DNA of 64,000 nt, from positions 248,001 through 312,000 of the forward strand of contig JBQNAI010000002.1 in NCBI GenBank assembly GCA_052170555.1, in the 5' to 3' direction. This DNA comes from Scybalousia_A sp052170555. GTDB lineage: Bacteria > Bacteroidota > Bacteroidia > Bacteroidales > P3. How positions within the stretch are numbered: the first letter of the stretch is position 1; each line of letters begins with the position of its first letter. The translations under genes were made by a program, and so were the position numbers. Of this stretch, positions 1-8,489 are shown piece by piece. The notes beneath the pieces are model-generated. The model saw nothing but the letters and a program-made list of their open reading frames with translations. It had not been told where the DNA came from and did not search any database.

Positions 1-1
1 T

Positions 2-835
2 GGAGAATATTTGCCAGTGGGAAGTAGTAAAACAATGCATTGTGATGTTAGAGTGGTAGCTGCTACAAATGTAAATTTAATTAATGCTATTGAAAAAGGG
101 ACATTTAGGGAAGATTTGTATTACAGATTAAATCAAATTTCAATAACTATTCCTCCTTTGCGAAAAAGGAAAGATGATATTTATATGTTGTTTAAACGTT
201 TTGCCGTAGACCAAGCTGAAAAATACAATATGCCTCATATTTCTTTGACTACACAAGCAAGAGAATATTTAAAGGATTATCCATGGCAAGGGAATGTGCG
301 ACAGCTGAAAAATATAGCAGAACAAATATCTATAATAGAAAAAGATAGAGAGATTAATGTAGATATTTTACGTCAATATATCCCACCAATTACTACATTA
401 CCTGCAATTATTGAACAAGACAATTATGCTGATGGTCAAGATGAAGCTCTCTATACTATAATGCAGCATAAAAAGGAAATAAAAAATTTGCGTAATGATG
501 TTGACCAATTAAAAAATGTTGTTGCTACTTTGATAAATCGTATAAATCCTTCTGCTACTTTGCTATTAGATAATTCTGAGGAGCATCAAAAATCAAATTT
601 ACAACATATTAATCAATCATTATTGAATAATAATAGCTATGATGCAGAAGAAAAAGAACAAATCATAGAAATGGAAGATAAATCTCCAATAATGACATTA
701 GAACAGATGGAAATTCAAATGATTAGTTTTGCTCTAAAAAGAAATAAAGGACACCGTGCTTCTGCAGCTAAGGAGTTGGGTATATCAGAAAGGACTCTTT
801 ACAGAAAGATTAATGATTATAATATTGAAGGGTAA
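2..835 (+). CDS. Sigma-54-dependent transcriptional regulator, C-terminal part (truncated by window start)
   Basis: The reading frame is open from base 2, so the gene begins upstream of the window. The first visible residues, GEYLPVG, followed by RVVAATN and the REDLYYRLNQ stretch, are the second half of an NtrC-type AAA+ domain that couples ATP hydrolysis to open-complex formation by sigma-54 RNA polymerase. PWQGNVRQL is the conserved end of that domain. A roughly 100-residue linker follows, partly coiled-coil-like, and a Fis-type helix-turn-helix at the C terminus (AAKELGISERTLYRKI) binds enhancer DNA. Any receiver or sensor domain lies outside the window, so the signal it responds to cannot be told. 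The stop overlaps the aroA start by one base, suggesting co-transcription. Confidence 0.93.
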   Translation, partial: GEYLPVGSSKTMHCDVRVVAATNVNLINAIEKGTFREDLYYRLNQISITIPPLRKRKDDIYMLFKRFAVDQAEKYNMPHISLTTQAREYLKDYPWQGNVRQLKNIAEQISIIEKDREINVDILRQYIPPITTLPAIIEQDNYADGQDEALYTIMQHKKEIKNLRNDVDQLKNVVATLINRINPSATLLLDNSEEHQKSNLQHINQSLLNNNSYDAEEKEQIIEMEDKSPIMTLEQMEIQMISFALKRNKGHRASAAKELGISERTLYRKINDYNIEG

Positions 836-2220
836 TGATTTATGATACTATTACCTTGAGAAATAATCTTAGTAAGAAGAAAGAGTATAATCTAGAAATA
901 CCTTCTTGTAAAAGTATAGCAAATAGATTGCTTATAATCAAAAGTTTGAGTAATTCTTCCTCTATTATTAGGGATATCTCTACTGCAGACGATACTCAAA
1001 TGTTGCATACATTTATTCAAGAGCTTGAAAACAAGTCTAGTAATACATTTTATTGTAAAAATGCTGGCACAACATTACGTTTTCTTTTGGCCTTACTTTC
1101 ATTAAGGGAGGGGACGTGGTGTTTGGAGGCGGATAATCGTATGCAAGATAGACCATTACTCCCTCTTATTAATATATTGAACAGTCTAGGAGGAGATATC
1201 ACTATTACAAATAATAAAAAGATATTTCCAATAGTAATAAAAGGTAAAAAATTGTTAGGGAATAAAGTTATAGAATTGAAAGAAAATTTAACAAGTCAGA
1301 TAATCAGTGCTTTACTCCTCATCTCTCCGTATATAAAAGGTGGAATTACATTTATTTTGCCACATAAACAGACATCTATGCCTTATGTTAATATGACGAT
1401 CGCACTAGTTAATATATTTGGGGGGCATATTACAGCAATAGATAATACTCTTGTTTGCAGGTCATCACGATATTTTTTTCATGAAGTAAGTGTCGAAAAA
1501 GATTATTCTTCTGCCTCCTTCTTTTACTTGTATGTTGCTGTAGGTAAATTAAATAATATTAGAATAAAAGACTTGCAAACAAGTATGTTACAAGGTGATT
1601 CTATTTGTGCAAAGCTCTTTAAAGTATTTGGAGTAACAACTATATTTGATGAAATTGGAGTTTTATTGTCTTATAATGAAAGGTTAATATCTGATAATCA
1701 ATATTTAGAATTTGATTTATTAGAAAACCCTGATTTATTTTGTCCAGTTGCTGTGGCAAGTTATATTTCAGGGAAACAAGTATGCATAAAAAATATTGCA
1801 AGTGTGAAAGTTAAGGAATCAAATAGACTTGAAAATATGGTTATAGAATTAAATAAGTTAGGGGATAGGTGTAAAATGCAGGAAGATTCTTTGATAATAG
1901 AAACTATAAAAGAAGTTGATCTAAATAGATTTGTGTTTGATAATAATAAAGTCTCACTTTGTAAAAATAATGTGGGACTTCATTATGACGAAATGCCTCA
2001 AAAAATAGATAACTCTCTACGTGATTACATTAACGAATGGAAGAACAAAACTTATTTCTTTAAGACTTATAATGATCATAGAATCGCAATGTCTTTAAGT
2101 GCTATTGCTTTTGTTTGCAAGAGCATAACAATAGAAAATCCCCAATGTGTCGCAAAGTCTTTTCCGAATTTTTGGCAACAAATAAATAAAATTTTCAATG
2201 TGAATCAATTAAAAATTTGA
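835..2220 (+). CDS. aroA: 3-phosphoshikimate 1-carboxyvinyltransferase (EPSP synthase)
   Basis: Catalyses transfer of enolpyruvate from PEP to shikimate 3-phosphate, the sixth step of the shikimate pathway, in the cytoplasm. Recognisable family motifs are the NAGTTLRFLLALLS segment near residue 76, the RPL triad near 106, KVKESNRLE near 326 and YNDHRIAMSLSA near 414. The length of 461 residues is slightly longer than the usual 410-430. The N-terminal substrate-binding segment reads PSCKSIANRLL, a divergent form of the common SKSxSNR motif. The start overlaps the stop of the preceding regulator (TAATG). A predicted promoter for the next operon begins right after the stop codon. Confidence 0.95.
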   Translation: MIYDTITLRNNLSKKKEYNLEIPSCKSIANRLLIIKSLSNSSSIIRDISTADDTQMLHTFIQELENKSSNTFYCKNAGTTLRFLLALLSLREGTWCLEADNRMQDRPLLPLINILNSLGGDITITNNKKIFPIVIKGKKLLGNKVIELKENLTSQIISALLLISPYIKGGITFILPHKQTSMPYVNMTIALVNIFGGHITAIDNTLVCRSSRYFFHEVSVEKDYSSASFFYLYVAVGKLNNIRIKDLQTSMLQGDSICAKLFKVFGVTTIFDEIGVLLSYNERLISDNQYLEFDLLENPDLFCPVAVASYISGKQVCIKNIASVKVKESNRLENMVIELNKLGDRCKMQEDSLIIETIKEVDLNRFVFDNNKVSLCKNNVGLHYDEMPQKIDNSLRDYINEWKNKTYFFKTYNDHRIAMSLSAIAFVCKSITIENPQCVAKSFPNFWQQINKIFNVNQLKI

Positions 2221-2227
2221 TGAAATC

Positions 2228-2259
2228 TTTGGGAGATAATAAAAATAGTACTATCTTTG
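2228..2259 (+). promoter_or_regulatory. Bacteroidetes-type promoter for the polysaccharide operon
   Basis: TTTG at 2228-2231 and TATCTTTG at 2252-2259 are separated by 20 bases, matching the TTTG / TAnnTTTG consensus for the primary sigma factor of Bacteroidetes. The expected transcription start is about 2266, giving a leader of roughly 200 bases before rfbA. Confidence 0.65.
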
Positions 2260-2464
2260 CATTCTCCAAATAGAATTTTTTCCCTCCTTGTAGGATTTGT
2301 GGGGAGGATGTGTTTTAACAAGAGTTCCTGTCTCGGAGAGAATATAGCATGTTTTCATTGCTTCTCAAATAGTTACACTATTTAAGGGGATCTGGGTTAA
2401 TATGTATGAATAATCTTCGTTTATATGTTTTTTGAAGTAAAAAACGAGTTAAGATAGACTAAAA
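2260..2464 (+). promoter_or_regulatory. Long untranslated leader of the polysaccharide operon
   Basis: About 200 bases separate the predicted transcription start from the rfbA ATG, with no supported ORF. A CCTCC / GGAGG pairing around 2281-2308 could form a small hairpin. Long leaders in Bacteroidales capsule operons are often targets of antitermination, but no UpxY/NusG-like gene is visible in this window, so regulation is inference only. Confidence 0.35.
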
Positions 2465-3334
2465 ATGAAAGGAATAGTACTTGCAGGTGGTAGTGGGACT
2501 CGGTTATACCCAATAACAAAAGGAATTAGTAAACAGTTGTTACCCGTGTACGATAAACCGATGATTTATTATCCGATATCGGTTTTGATGTTAGCAGGAA
2601 TAAGAGAAATTCTCATCATCTCTACTCCGCAGGATTTACCGGGATTTAAACGATTATTGGGAAACGGTAGTCATTATGGTGTTAAGTTTGAGTATGCCGA
2701 GCAACCATCTCCGGATGGATTGGCACAGGCATTCATCATAGGCAAAGAATTTGTAGGGCAGGACAATGTTTGTTTAGTACTTGGTGATAACATATTTTAT
2801 GGACAAAGTTTTGTACCAATGCTAACCAGAGCAGTAGAAGATGCTAATATAAATAACAAAGCAACTGTTTTTGGTTATTACGTTGATGATCCTCAGAGGT
2901 ACGGCGTTGCGGAGTTTGATTCGCAAGGTAATGTTCTTTCAATAGAAGAAAAACCTCAACGTCCTAAAAGTAATTACGCTGTTGTAGGGCTTTATTTTTA
3001 TCCTAATAAGGTTATTGATGTAGCGGCAGAAGTCAAACCTTCTGCACGAGGAGAGTTGGAAATAACGACTGTTAATCAAAATTTTTTGAAGGATAATCAA
3101 CTCAAAGTTCAATTACTTGGTAGAGGTTTTGCGTGGCTTGACACCGGGACTCACGAAAGTCTTAGTGAGGCTTCTATTTTTGTTGAGGTTATAGAGAAGC
3201 GTCAAGGTCTTAAAATAGCTTGTTTGGAAGAGATTGCATACAGAAAAGGGTGGATTACAAAAGAAGAATTATTGGAGCTTGCAAAGCCTATGATCAATAA
3301 TCAATACGGACAATATTTAATGAAAATAATTTGA
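2465..3334 (+). CDS. rfbA: Glucose-1-phosphate thymidylyltransferase
   Basis: Makes dTDP-glucose from dTTP and glucose 1-phosphate, the first step of the dTDP-sugar (rhamnose or related) pathway. The N-terminal nucleotide-binding loop LAGGSGTRLYPIT (residues 6-18) and the metal/sugar segment LVLGDNIFYG near 110 are clear, as are IEEKPQRPKSNYAVVGLYFY and the GRGFAWLDTGTHESL segment. At 289 residues it has the normal family length. It is the first gene after the long leader, and its stop overlaps the rfbB start. RfbC and RfbD are not found in the window, so the final sugar (rhamnose, fucosamine, quinovosamine or other) is not determined. Confidence 0.97.
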   Translation: MKGIVLAGGSGTRLYPITKGISKQLLPVYDKPMIYYPISVLMLAGIREILIISTPQDLPGFKRLLGNGSHYGVKFEYAEQPSPDGLAQAFIIGKEFVGQDNVCLVLGDNIFYGQSFVPMLTRAVEDANINNKATVFGYYVDDPQRYGVAEFDSQGNVLSIEEKPQRPKSNYAVVGLYFYPNKVIDVAAEVKPSARGELEITTVNQNFLKDNQLKVQLLGRGFAWLDTGTHESLSEASIFVEVIEKRQGLKIACLEEIAYRKGWITKEELLELAKPMINNQYGQYLMKII

Positions 3335-4470
3335 TGAACAGAAATATTATAATAACGGGAGGGGCTGGTTTTATAGGATCGCATGTTGTTAGGTTGTTTG
3401 TAAATAAGTATCCTGACTACAATATATATAATGTAGACAAATTAACTTATGCTGGCAATCTTTCCAATTTAAAAGATATTGAAAATAGGCCTAATTATCA
3501 TTTTATCAAGTGTGACATTTGTGATTTTGATGCTGTCTATAAAATTATTTGTGAAAAGGATATTGATAGCATTATTCATCTTGCGGCAGAGAGTCATGTT
3601 GATAGAAGTATAAAAGATCCCTTCACTTTTGCCAAGACAAATGTTTTGGGAACACTTTCCATGTTGCAAGCTGCAAGACTTTACTGGGAGAGTAAGAAAG
3701 ATGGGTACGAAAACAAAATATTTTATCATATATCTACAGATGAAGTCTACGGGACCTTGGGCATAAGTAATGAACGCGGGCTTGTTTCCCCTTTCAAGAC
3801 ACGGGCAAGCAGTTGCAATCATCATTTTGTATACGGTGATACTTTTTTTACCGAGCAAACGAAATATCAACCTCATAGTCCTTACAGTGCAAGTAAGGCA
3901 AGCAGTGATCATTTTGTAAGAGCTTTTTGTGATACCTACTCACTTCCGAGCATTGTTACCAATTGTTCCAATAACTACGGTCCTTACCAATTTCCTGAGA
4001 AGCTTATTCCTCTTTTTATTAACAATATAAGGCATAAGAAGCCTTTACCTGTTTATGGCAAGGGAGAGAATGTCAGAGATTGGTTATATGTTGAAGACCA
4101 TGCCAGGGCGATAGATCTTATTTTTCATAAAGGGACTATAGGTCAGAGTTACAATATCGGTGGTTTTAACGAATGGAAAAATATAGACGTTGTAAAAATT
4201 CTTATCAATACAACAGACCGTTTGCTTGGGCGTAAAGACGGAGAGGATTTGGATCTTATTACCTATGTAACCGATCGTGCTGGGCATGATCTAAGATATG
4301 CGATAGATTCTACCAAATTGCAAAAGGAGTTAGGGTGGGAACCGTCTTTGCAATTTGAACAAGGAATAGAAACAACCGTACAATGGTATTTGGATAATCA
4401 ATCCTGGTTGGATTCAGTGACTAATGGAGATTATCTTAAGTACTACGAGCAGATGTATAAAGATATATAG
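3334..4470 (+). CDS. rfbB: dTDP-glucose 4,6-dehydratase
   Basis: Converts dTDP-glucose to dTDP-4-keto-6-deoxyglucose with bound NAD, an extended short-chain dehydrogenase fold. Visible motifs are the Rossmann loop GGAGFIGSH at residues 9-17, the HISTDEVYG segment carrying the catalytic Asp-Glu pair, and YSASKASSDH with the catalytic Tyr and Lys. A TTG three bases upstream is also in frame, but the ATG at 3334 overlaps the rfbA stop (TGATG), the typical coupled arrangement, and is preferred. Length is 378 residues; an apparent insertion of about 25 residues precedes the YSASK motif, as in many Bacteroidetes homologues. Confidence 0.97.
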   Translation: MNRNIIITGGAGFIGSHVVRLFVNKYPDYNIYNVDKLTYAGNLSNLKDIENRPNYHFIKCDICDFDAVYKIICEKDIDSIIHLAAESHVDRSIKDPFTFAKTNVLGTLSMLQAARLYWESKKDGYENKIFYHISTDEVYGTLGISNERGLVSPFKTRASSCNHHFVYGDTFFTEQTKYQPHSPYSASKASSDHFVRAFCDTYSLPSIVTNCSNNYGPYQFPEKLIPLFINNIRHKKPLPVYGKGENVRDWLYVEDHARAIDLIFHKGTIGQSYNIGGFNEWKNIDVVKILINTTDRLLGRKDGEDLDLITYVTDRAGHDLRYAIDSTKLQKELGWEPSLQFEQGIETTVQWYLDNQSWLDSVTNGDYLKYYEQMYKDI

Positions 4471-4478
4471 CAATAAAG

Positions 4479-5750
4479 ATGTCATTTTTCAGAGATAAGA
4501 TAAGATATGTGTTACATCTTTTGACGAGGAACAAAGTCATTTTTGAAAATTTTTCATACGTTGCTTTGTTTCAAGTGTTGAATTTGCTATTTCCATTGAT
4601 TACGTTTCCCTATTTGACACGAGTTTTGGGTCAGGAGCTTTACGGGTTAGTGATAACGGCACAGATTCTTTCCAGTTATTGTAGTATTATAGTTAGCTTT
4701 GGATTTTTTTCAGTCAGTGCAAGACATATTTCTTTGAACCGAGACAACAAGGATAAGCTTTCTGAAATAATATCTTCTATTTTGTGTGTTCAATTTGTTT
4801 TGTGGATATTGAGTTTTGTGGGCTATATTGGTGTTGTGAATATGATTTCCATATATAAATCCCATTTTCTTTTGTTTTTCTTTTCGTTTTTTCTAACCTT
4901 ACCCAATATTCTTTTTCCGCAATACTATTTTCAAGGCATAGAAAAGATGAAATACATAACGTTAATACAACTGATATTTCAATTAGTGTTTGTAGGTCTT
5001 ATTTTCTTGGTAATAAAAAGAGCGTCTGATTATGTATACGTACCATTGCTTTATTCTGTTGGATATTTATTGGGCGGTATTGCGGCGTTCTATGTAATAT
5101 TTGTTAAGCACAAGATAGTCTTTCGTATACCGTCTTTCAGAGTCATGAGGTTTTACATCAAAGACGCTTCTTCTATCTTTGCTACCGATGCCATTTGCAC
5201 GATAAAAGATAAGTTGAACTACCTTTTATTGGGCGGTATGGTTAGCATGGGAGATGTTGTAACCTATGACGTTGGTTCGAAGCTGACGGGCTTGATAAAT
5301 AAGCCTATAGATATTATTCGCACAGTAATTTTTCCCAAGATGGCAAGGGATAAAAACGATATGCAATTCAAAAAGATTGGGCTACTAATTTTAGGTATTT
5401 TAATATTGTTAGTTGTTGTAGTCAATATCTTTTTACCTTATATTGTTTACTTTTTAGTTGGCAAGCACATATACCTATTACCTGTTCGTCTTTATCTTTT
5501 GGCACCTATTTTTTTGGGAATAAGTGTGTATATAGCACAATGTTTACTGATAGCGAGGGGTTATAACAAGTATTTGTTGTACTCGATCATTATTACCACG
5601 GTTGTGTATTTGTTATTGTTATGCTTATATTTTTTCTCTGGCAGGTTAAACACCGTTACAGCCTTTGTGAGTTTAACGGTTCTTTCCTTTTTGGTAGAGG
5701 TTATCTACAGGCTGATTGTTGCCCGGAGGATTTTCAAGGGTAAGCTTTGA
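4479..5750 (+). CDS. Polysaccharide flippase (Wzx-like, MOP superfamily)
   Basis: An integral membrane protein of 423 residues with about twelve hydrophobic segments, starting with FLTRVLG-type sequence (PYLTRVLGQELYGLV near residue 45) that is characteristic of the PST/Wzx branch of the MOP superfamily. Such proteins move lipid-linked oligosaccharide units across the inner membrane for O-antigen or capsule assembly. The position directly after rfbAB and upstream of a polymerase and glycosyltransferases fits that role. The substrate cannot be read from sequence. Confidence 0.88.
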   Translation: MSFFRDKIRYVLHLLTRNKVIFENFSYVALFQVLNLLFPLITFPYLTRVLGQELYGLVITAQILSSYCSIIVSFGFFSVSARHISLNRDNKDKLSEIISSILCVQFVLWILSFVGYIGVVNMISIYKSHFLLFFFSFFLTLPNILFPQYYFQGIEKMKYITLIQLIFQLVFVGLIFLVIKRASDYVYVPLLYSVGYLLGGIAAFYVIFVKHKIVFRIPSFRVMRFYIKDASSIFATDAICTIKDKLNYLLLGGMVSMGDVVTYDVGSKLTGLINKPIDIIRTVIFPKMARDKNDMQFKKIGLLILGILILLVVVVNIFLPYIVYFLVGKHIYLLPVRLYLLAPIFLGISVYIAQCLLIARGYNKYLLYSIIITTVVYLLLLCLYFFSGRLNTVTAFVSLTVLSFLVEVIYRLIVARRIFKGKL

Positions 5751-5763
5751 TATTTTATATATT

Positions 5764-6162
5764 ATGTTGGAATATTACGTAAAAGAACAGAGTTTCAATG
5801 ATATGCAAGGGGGATCTAAGCCACGTTACATTGCACGGTTGAACGAGAAATCCGTTTTAACTACCGAGGAGCTTTGCGAGCGAGTGTCCAAGGCCTGCAC
5901 GTTGTCCAAGCACGAGATGTTGCTTGCCATTGGTCAGATGCAGGACGTGATGCTCGCCGAGTTAGCCTACGGGCGAGGCGTACAGTTCGGCAAGCTCGGC
6001 GTTTTCCACCCGAGCATAGAGTCCAAAGCCCGAGCCGACAAGAGCTCGATGGACGTTGACAGCATCGTTAAGGTTAATTGCAACTTCCGCGTTTCCCACT
6101 ACTTCAGGCGTTTTTTAAATGAGCTCAAATTCCGGAAAGTTGTTCGCCCGAAAGGGTTCTAA
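5764..6162 (+). CDS. HU-related DNA-binding protein 1, GC-rich gene
   Basis: A 132-residue protein of the HU/IHF-related family found in Bacteroidetes (N-terminal LEYYVKEQ, then PRYIARLNEK, a helical LTTEELCERVSKACTLSK region and the GVQFGKLGVFHPSI loop that matches the HU 'GxGxF' strand). An in-frame upstream start at 5716 lies inside the flippase gene; the ATG at 5764 gives the usual family length. The protein probably binds DNA as a dimer, but its target is unknown. From about 5850 to 6110 the gene is visibly GC-rich compared with the AT-rich flanks, which suggests separate acquisition or different codon selection. Two further paralogues follow at 6740 and 7164. Confidence 0.8.
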   Translation: MLEYYVKEQSFNDMQGGSKPRYIARLNEKSVLTTEELCERVSKACTLSKHEMLLAIGQMQDVMLAELAYGRGVQFGKLGVFHPSIESKARADKSSMDVDSIVKVNCNFRVSHYFRRFLNELKFRKVVRPKGF

Positions 6163-6244
6163 TACTTAAGTGTTACGCATTGCAACACATAAGTATTGTA
6201 AGTAGTAACAGTTAAGTATTACAATGTGTAACACATAAGTATTG
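6161..6244. repeat. Two 32-bp palindromic direct repeats after the HU-related gene 1
   Basis: 6167-6198 and 6213-6244 are 32-bp imperfect direct copies sharing the 3' half AACACATAAGTATTG. Each is itself an inverted repeat: in the first, AATACTTA (from 6161) pairs with TAAGTATT (ending 6197) and GTGTT with AACAC. The element begins at the stop codon of the HU gene. It may be a terminator, an operator, or a protein-binding array. Confidence 0.7.
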
Positions 6245-6739
6245 CGACAAGAAAGCGAAGAGTTTTTTATACTAACAAGAGGATTTTTTCAATATAATAA
6301 AGCAGTGGGGCATTAACAAGAGGAGGGCGACAAACAAAGGGGAGCAATAAAAGAGAAAGAGGGGGGCAATAAAAAAGAGGGAAGAAAGAAGCGACAAGAA
6401 TAAAGAGGGGGTAAGAGAAAAAGGGCATTAAAAAAAGCAAGAGGAAAGAAGAAAAAAAGAGAGAAGAGGAAAAGTAAAAAGAGGGGAAGAAAAGCTGTTA
6501 GTAAGTGGACGAGAGCAGAGCAAGAAGCAAGAAGAAGGATATTAAAAAAAGAAGAAGAAGTATTAAAAGGAAAGAGGGGGCAAGAGAAGAAGGGTATTAA
6601 AAAGCAAGAAGAAAGAAGAAAAAAAAGAGAGAAGAGGAAAAGTAAAAAGAGGGGAAGAAAAAGAAATAAAAGGAGAGAAGAAAAAGAAATAAAAAAAAAT
6701 GTAAAAAAATTATTAACAACAAAAAAAAGAAAAAAAATT
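6245..6739 (+). repeat. Half-kilobase purine tract with internal ~92-bp direct repeat
   Basis: From about 6245 to the ATG at 6740 the plus strand is almost entirely A and G, with only scattered pyrimidines. Inside it 6402-6494 and 6571-6662 are near-identical direct repeats (both run from AAAGAGGGGG through GGCATTA or GGTATTA to AGTAAAAAGAGGGGAAG), spaced 169 bp apart; a more diverged third copy lies around 6346-6400. No open reading frame of note covers it. Such homopurine-homopyrimidine DNA can form triplex or stiff structures. It separates HU-like gene 1 from gene 2. Confidence 0.85.
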
Positions 6740-7144
6740 ATGGCATTGAAGTATTACAAGAAGAAAAGACGCATCAAACTTGCGGGTTTGGATGAAGAGC
6801 GTTATTGCATCACCTTGAAAAAACAAGGCACAAAAACCACTGAGGACATAACAAACAGATTGGCCGACGCAATGAGTATAGAGAAAGCCGAAGCTAAGAT
6901 TATGTTCAAAGAATTCGGAAAACAATTGGCGGCATCAGTCCTGTCAGGACAGAGTGTTAATATGGAAGGCTTAGGAACTTTTACTCCGTCCATAGCGGTT
7001 AAAAGTGTGCCTATCCTCAAAGAAGTGGATGCAAGCTGTATCAAACGGGCAAAAGTCAATTTCAGATTGTCGCCCAAGCTGGCCAAACGTTTTGCAAACG
7101 TACAGGTCCTACCGGAGAAAAACATTGATAGAAAACACGTTTAA
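6740..7144 (+). CDS. HU-related DNA-binding protein 2
   Basis: A 134-residue HU-like protein: MALKYYKKKRRIK start, the RYCITLKKQGTKTTEDI helical entry, and VNMEGLGTFTPSI corresponding to the HU beta-hairpin entry. The family is the Bacteroidetes HU-related group, predicted to bind DNA; no enzymatic role. It starts right at the end of the purine tract and is followed after 19 bases by a paralogue. Its base composition is like the rest of the window, in contrast with paralogue 1. Confidence 0.82.
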   Translation: MALKYYKKKRRIKLAGLDEERYCITLKKQGTKTTEDITNRLADAMSIEKAEAKIMFKEFGKQLAASVLSGQSVNMEGLGTFTPSIAVKSVPILKEVDASCIKRAKVNFRLSPKLAKRFANVQVLPEKNIDRKHV

Positions 7145-7149
7145 ATTAT

Positions 7150-7157
7150 AAGGAGGA
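7150..7157 (+). promoter_or_regulatory. Canonical Shine-Dalgarno before HU-related protein 3
   Basis: AAGGAGGA lies six bases upstream of the ATG at 7164. Strong Shine-Dalgarno sequences are uncommon in Bacteroidetes and most genes in this window lack one. Confidence 0.6.
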
Positions 7158-7163
7158 AACATT

Positions 7164-7568
7164 ATGGCAGATATGCATTATATTATCGTTAAACGTTCCA
7201 TTACCATTAAAGGTGTTAAAGAAGACAGATTTATGCCCTCTTTGCTTAATCACGGTATGCTTAAAACCAAGAACGTAGCACAAAAAATCGCCAAACAATC
7301 CACAATCTCTGTTGCAGAGGCCGAGAACTTCTTGGGAGCGTTGGCAGATATTATCATAGACGAATTGGAAGCAGGTTGGGATGTTAAAATAGACGGACTG
7401 GGAACGTTCTCGCCAGCAATAATGGCTAGAGCCGTCAAAGATATCAAGGATTGTAACGCAGATACAATCAAAAGAAAGTATATCAAATTTGAACCGTCAA
7501 CGGAATTGAAAGCCGAATTCAAAAACGCCACATTCCGTAAAGCTGATATAGACGTACAACATGTATAA
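7164..7568 (+). CDS. HU-related DNA-binding protein 3
   Basis: A 134-residue paralogue of the preceding gene (MADMHYIIVKRSITIKGVKE start; VKIDGLGTFSPAI in the HU-loop region; QHV C-terminus similar to the KHV end of paralogue 2). Predicted nucleoid-type DNA-binding protein. A strong ribosome-binding site precedes it. The last 78 bases, from 7491, form the beginning of the tandem duplication that created the second ATP-grasp gene, so a fragment of its 3' end is repeated at 8589-8666. Confidence 0.82.
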   Translation: MADMHYIIVKRSITIKGVKEDRFMPSLLNHGMLKTKNVAQKIAKQSTISVAEAENFLGALADIIIDELEAGWDVKIDGLGTFSPAIMARAVKDIKDCNADTIKRKYIKFEPSTELKAEFKNATFRKADIDVQHV

Positions 7569-8127
7569 AGTAAAATTGTTAAAAACACCATGAAAAAAAT
7601 AATAGCATCAGCGTTTATGCTTTTGTGCCACAACCTGCCGATACCGGACAAATTGTACTTGCAGATACTGTATTTCTTGCATTTCTTTAGGAGGTTAAAT
7701 TTGAAAGACCCCAAGACATTTTCCGAGAAACTGCAATGGCTCAAACTCTATAACCGCAAACCCGAATACACTCAAATGGTGGATAAATATGCGGTCAAAG
7801 AGTATGTTAAAAACATTATTGGCGAGCAATATATCATTCCCACGCTTGGGGTTTGGGACACACCGCAGCAAATAGAGTGGGACAAACTGCCCAAGCAGTT
7901 CGTACTGAAGACCACACACGGTGGTGGTGGCAGCGGAGTAGTTATTTGCAAAGACAAGGATACCTTTGACAGAAAGGCAGCAATTAAGAAATTGCAACGA
8001 GAAATGAAAAAGGATATTTACAGAAATGGGAGAGAATATCCCTATAAAGACATTCCTCATCGTATCCTTGCTGAGAAATATATGGAAGATGCTACGAGCA
8101 AAGATGATTTGCACGACTATAAATTTT
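7491..8127 (+). repeat. Tandem duplication, 5' constant block, copy 1
   Basis: This 637-bp block (end of HU-like gene 3 plus the first 538 bases of ATP-grasp gene 1) recurs at 8589-9225 with no mismatch seen by eye, at an offset of 1098 bp. Confidence 0.93.
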
Positions 8128-8489
8128 ATTGTTTCAACGGCGAAGTGAAGATGTTGTATATAACTTCGGATAGGAATACGGTTTCAGGGTTGAGGGAGGA
8201 TTTTTTTGATTGCGACACAAAAAAATTGTTACCATTCAATCAAAAGGGATATTTTAATAATCCTAAAACGCCGGAGCTTCCTTGCAACTTTGAAAAAATG
8301 AAACAATTGGCATCATTACTTTCAGTGAACATCCCGCAATTGAGGGTAGATTTTTATGAAGTTGATGGCAAAATATATTTCGGGGAACTAACCTTTTTTT
8401 GCGGGAGTGGATTTAGTTTATTTTCGCCAAAAGAATGGGAGTATAGAATAGGTTCTTGGATAAAGTTGCCGACGGATAAGACATTGTAA
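7590..8489 (+). CDS. TupA-like ATP-grasp protein 1 (polysaccharide modification)
   Basis: A 299-residue protein of the ATPgrasp_TupA type: FSEKLQWLKLYNRKPEYTQM near residue 43, the VLKTTHGGGGSGVVICKDK nucleotide-binding region near 105, EKYMED near 157 and the C-terminal VDFYEVDGKIYFGELTFF metal/ATP segment. Family members are found in teichuronopeptide and capsule clusters and are thought to ligate an amino acid or similar group to an acidic sugar; the exact substrate here is unknown. Downstream UDP-GlcA and UDP-GalA enzymes make a uronic acid acceptor plausible. The N-terminal ~179 residues are identical to those of the next gene, whereas residues ~180-288 differ strongly, suggesting different acceptor or donor specificity. 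A hairpin terminator follows. Confidence 0.85.
   Translation: MKKIIASAFMLLCHNLPIPDKLYLQILYFLHFFRRLNLKDPKTFSEKLQWLKLYNRKPEYTQMVDKYAVKEYVKNIIGEQYIIPTLGVWDTPQQIEWDKLPKQFVLKTTHGGGGSGVVICKDKDTFDRKAAIKKLQREMKKDIYRNGREYPYKDIPHRILAEKYMEDATSKDDLHDYKFYCFNGEVKMLYITSDRNTVSGLREDFFDCDTKKLLPFNQKGYFNNPKTPELPCNFEKMKQLASLLSVNIPQLRVDFYEVDGKIYFGELTFFCGSGFSLFSPKEWEYRIGSWIKLPTDKTL

Noticed and set aside
5874..6059. A 61-codon frame within the GC-rich HU-like gene
   Set aside because: It lies in another frame of a gene with clear protein similarity; its openness follows from local GC richness.
6245..6739. The purine tract as a coding region for a Lys/Glu/Arg-rich protein
   Set aside because: No frame stays open over a meaningful length from a plausible start, and the internal repeats are not multiples that keep a frame.
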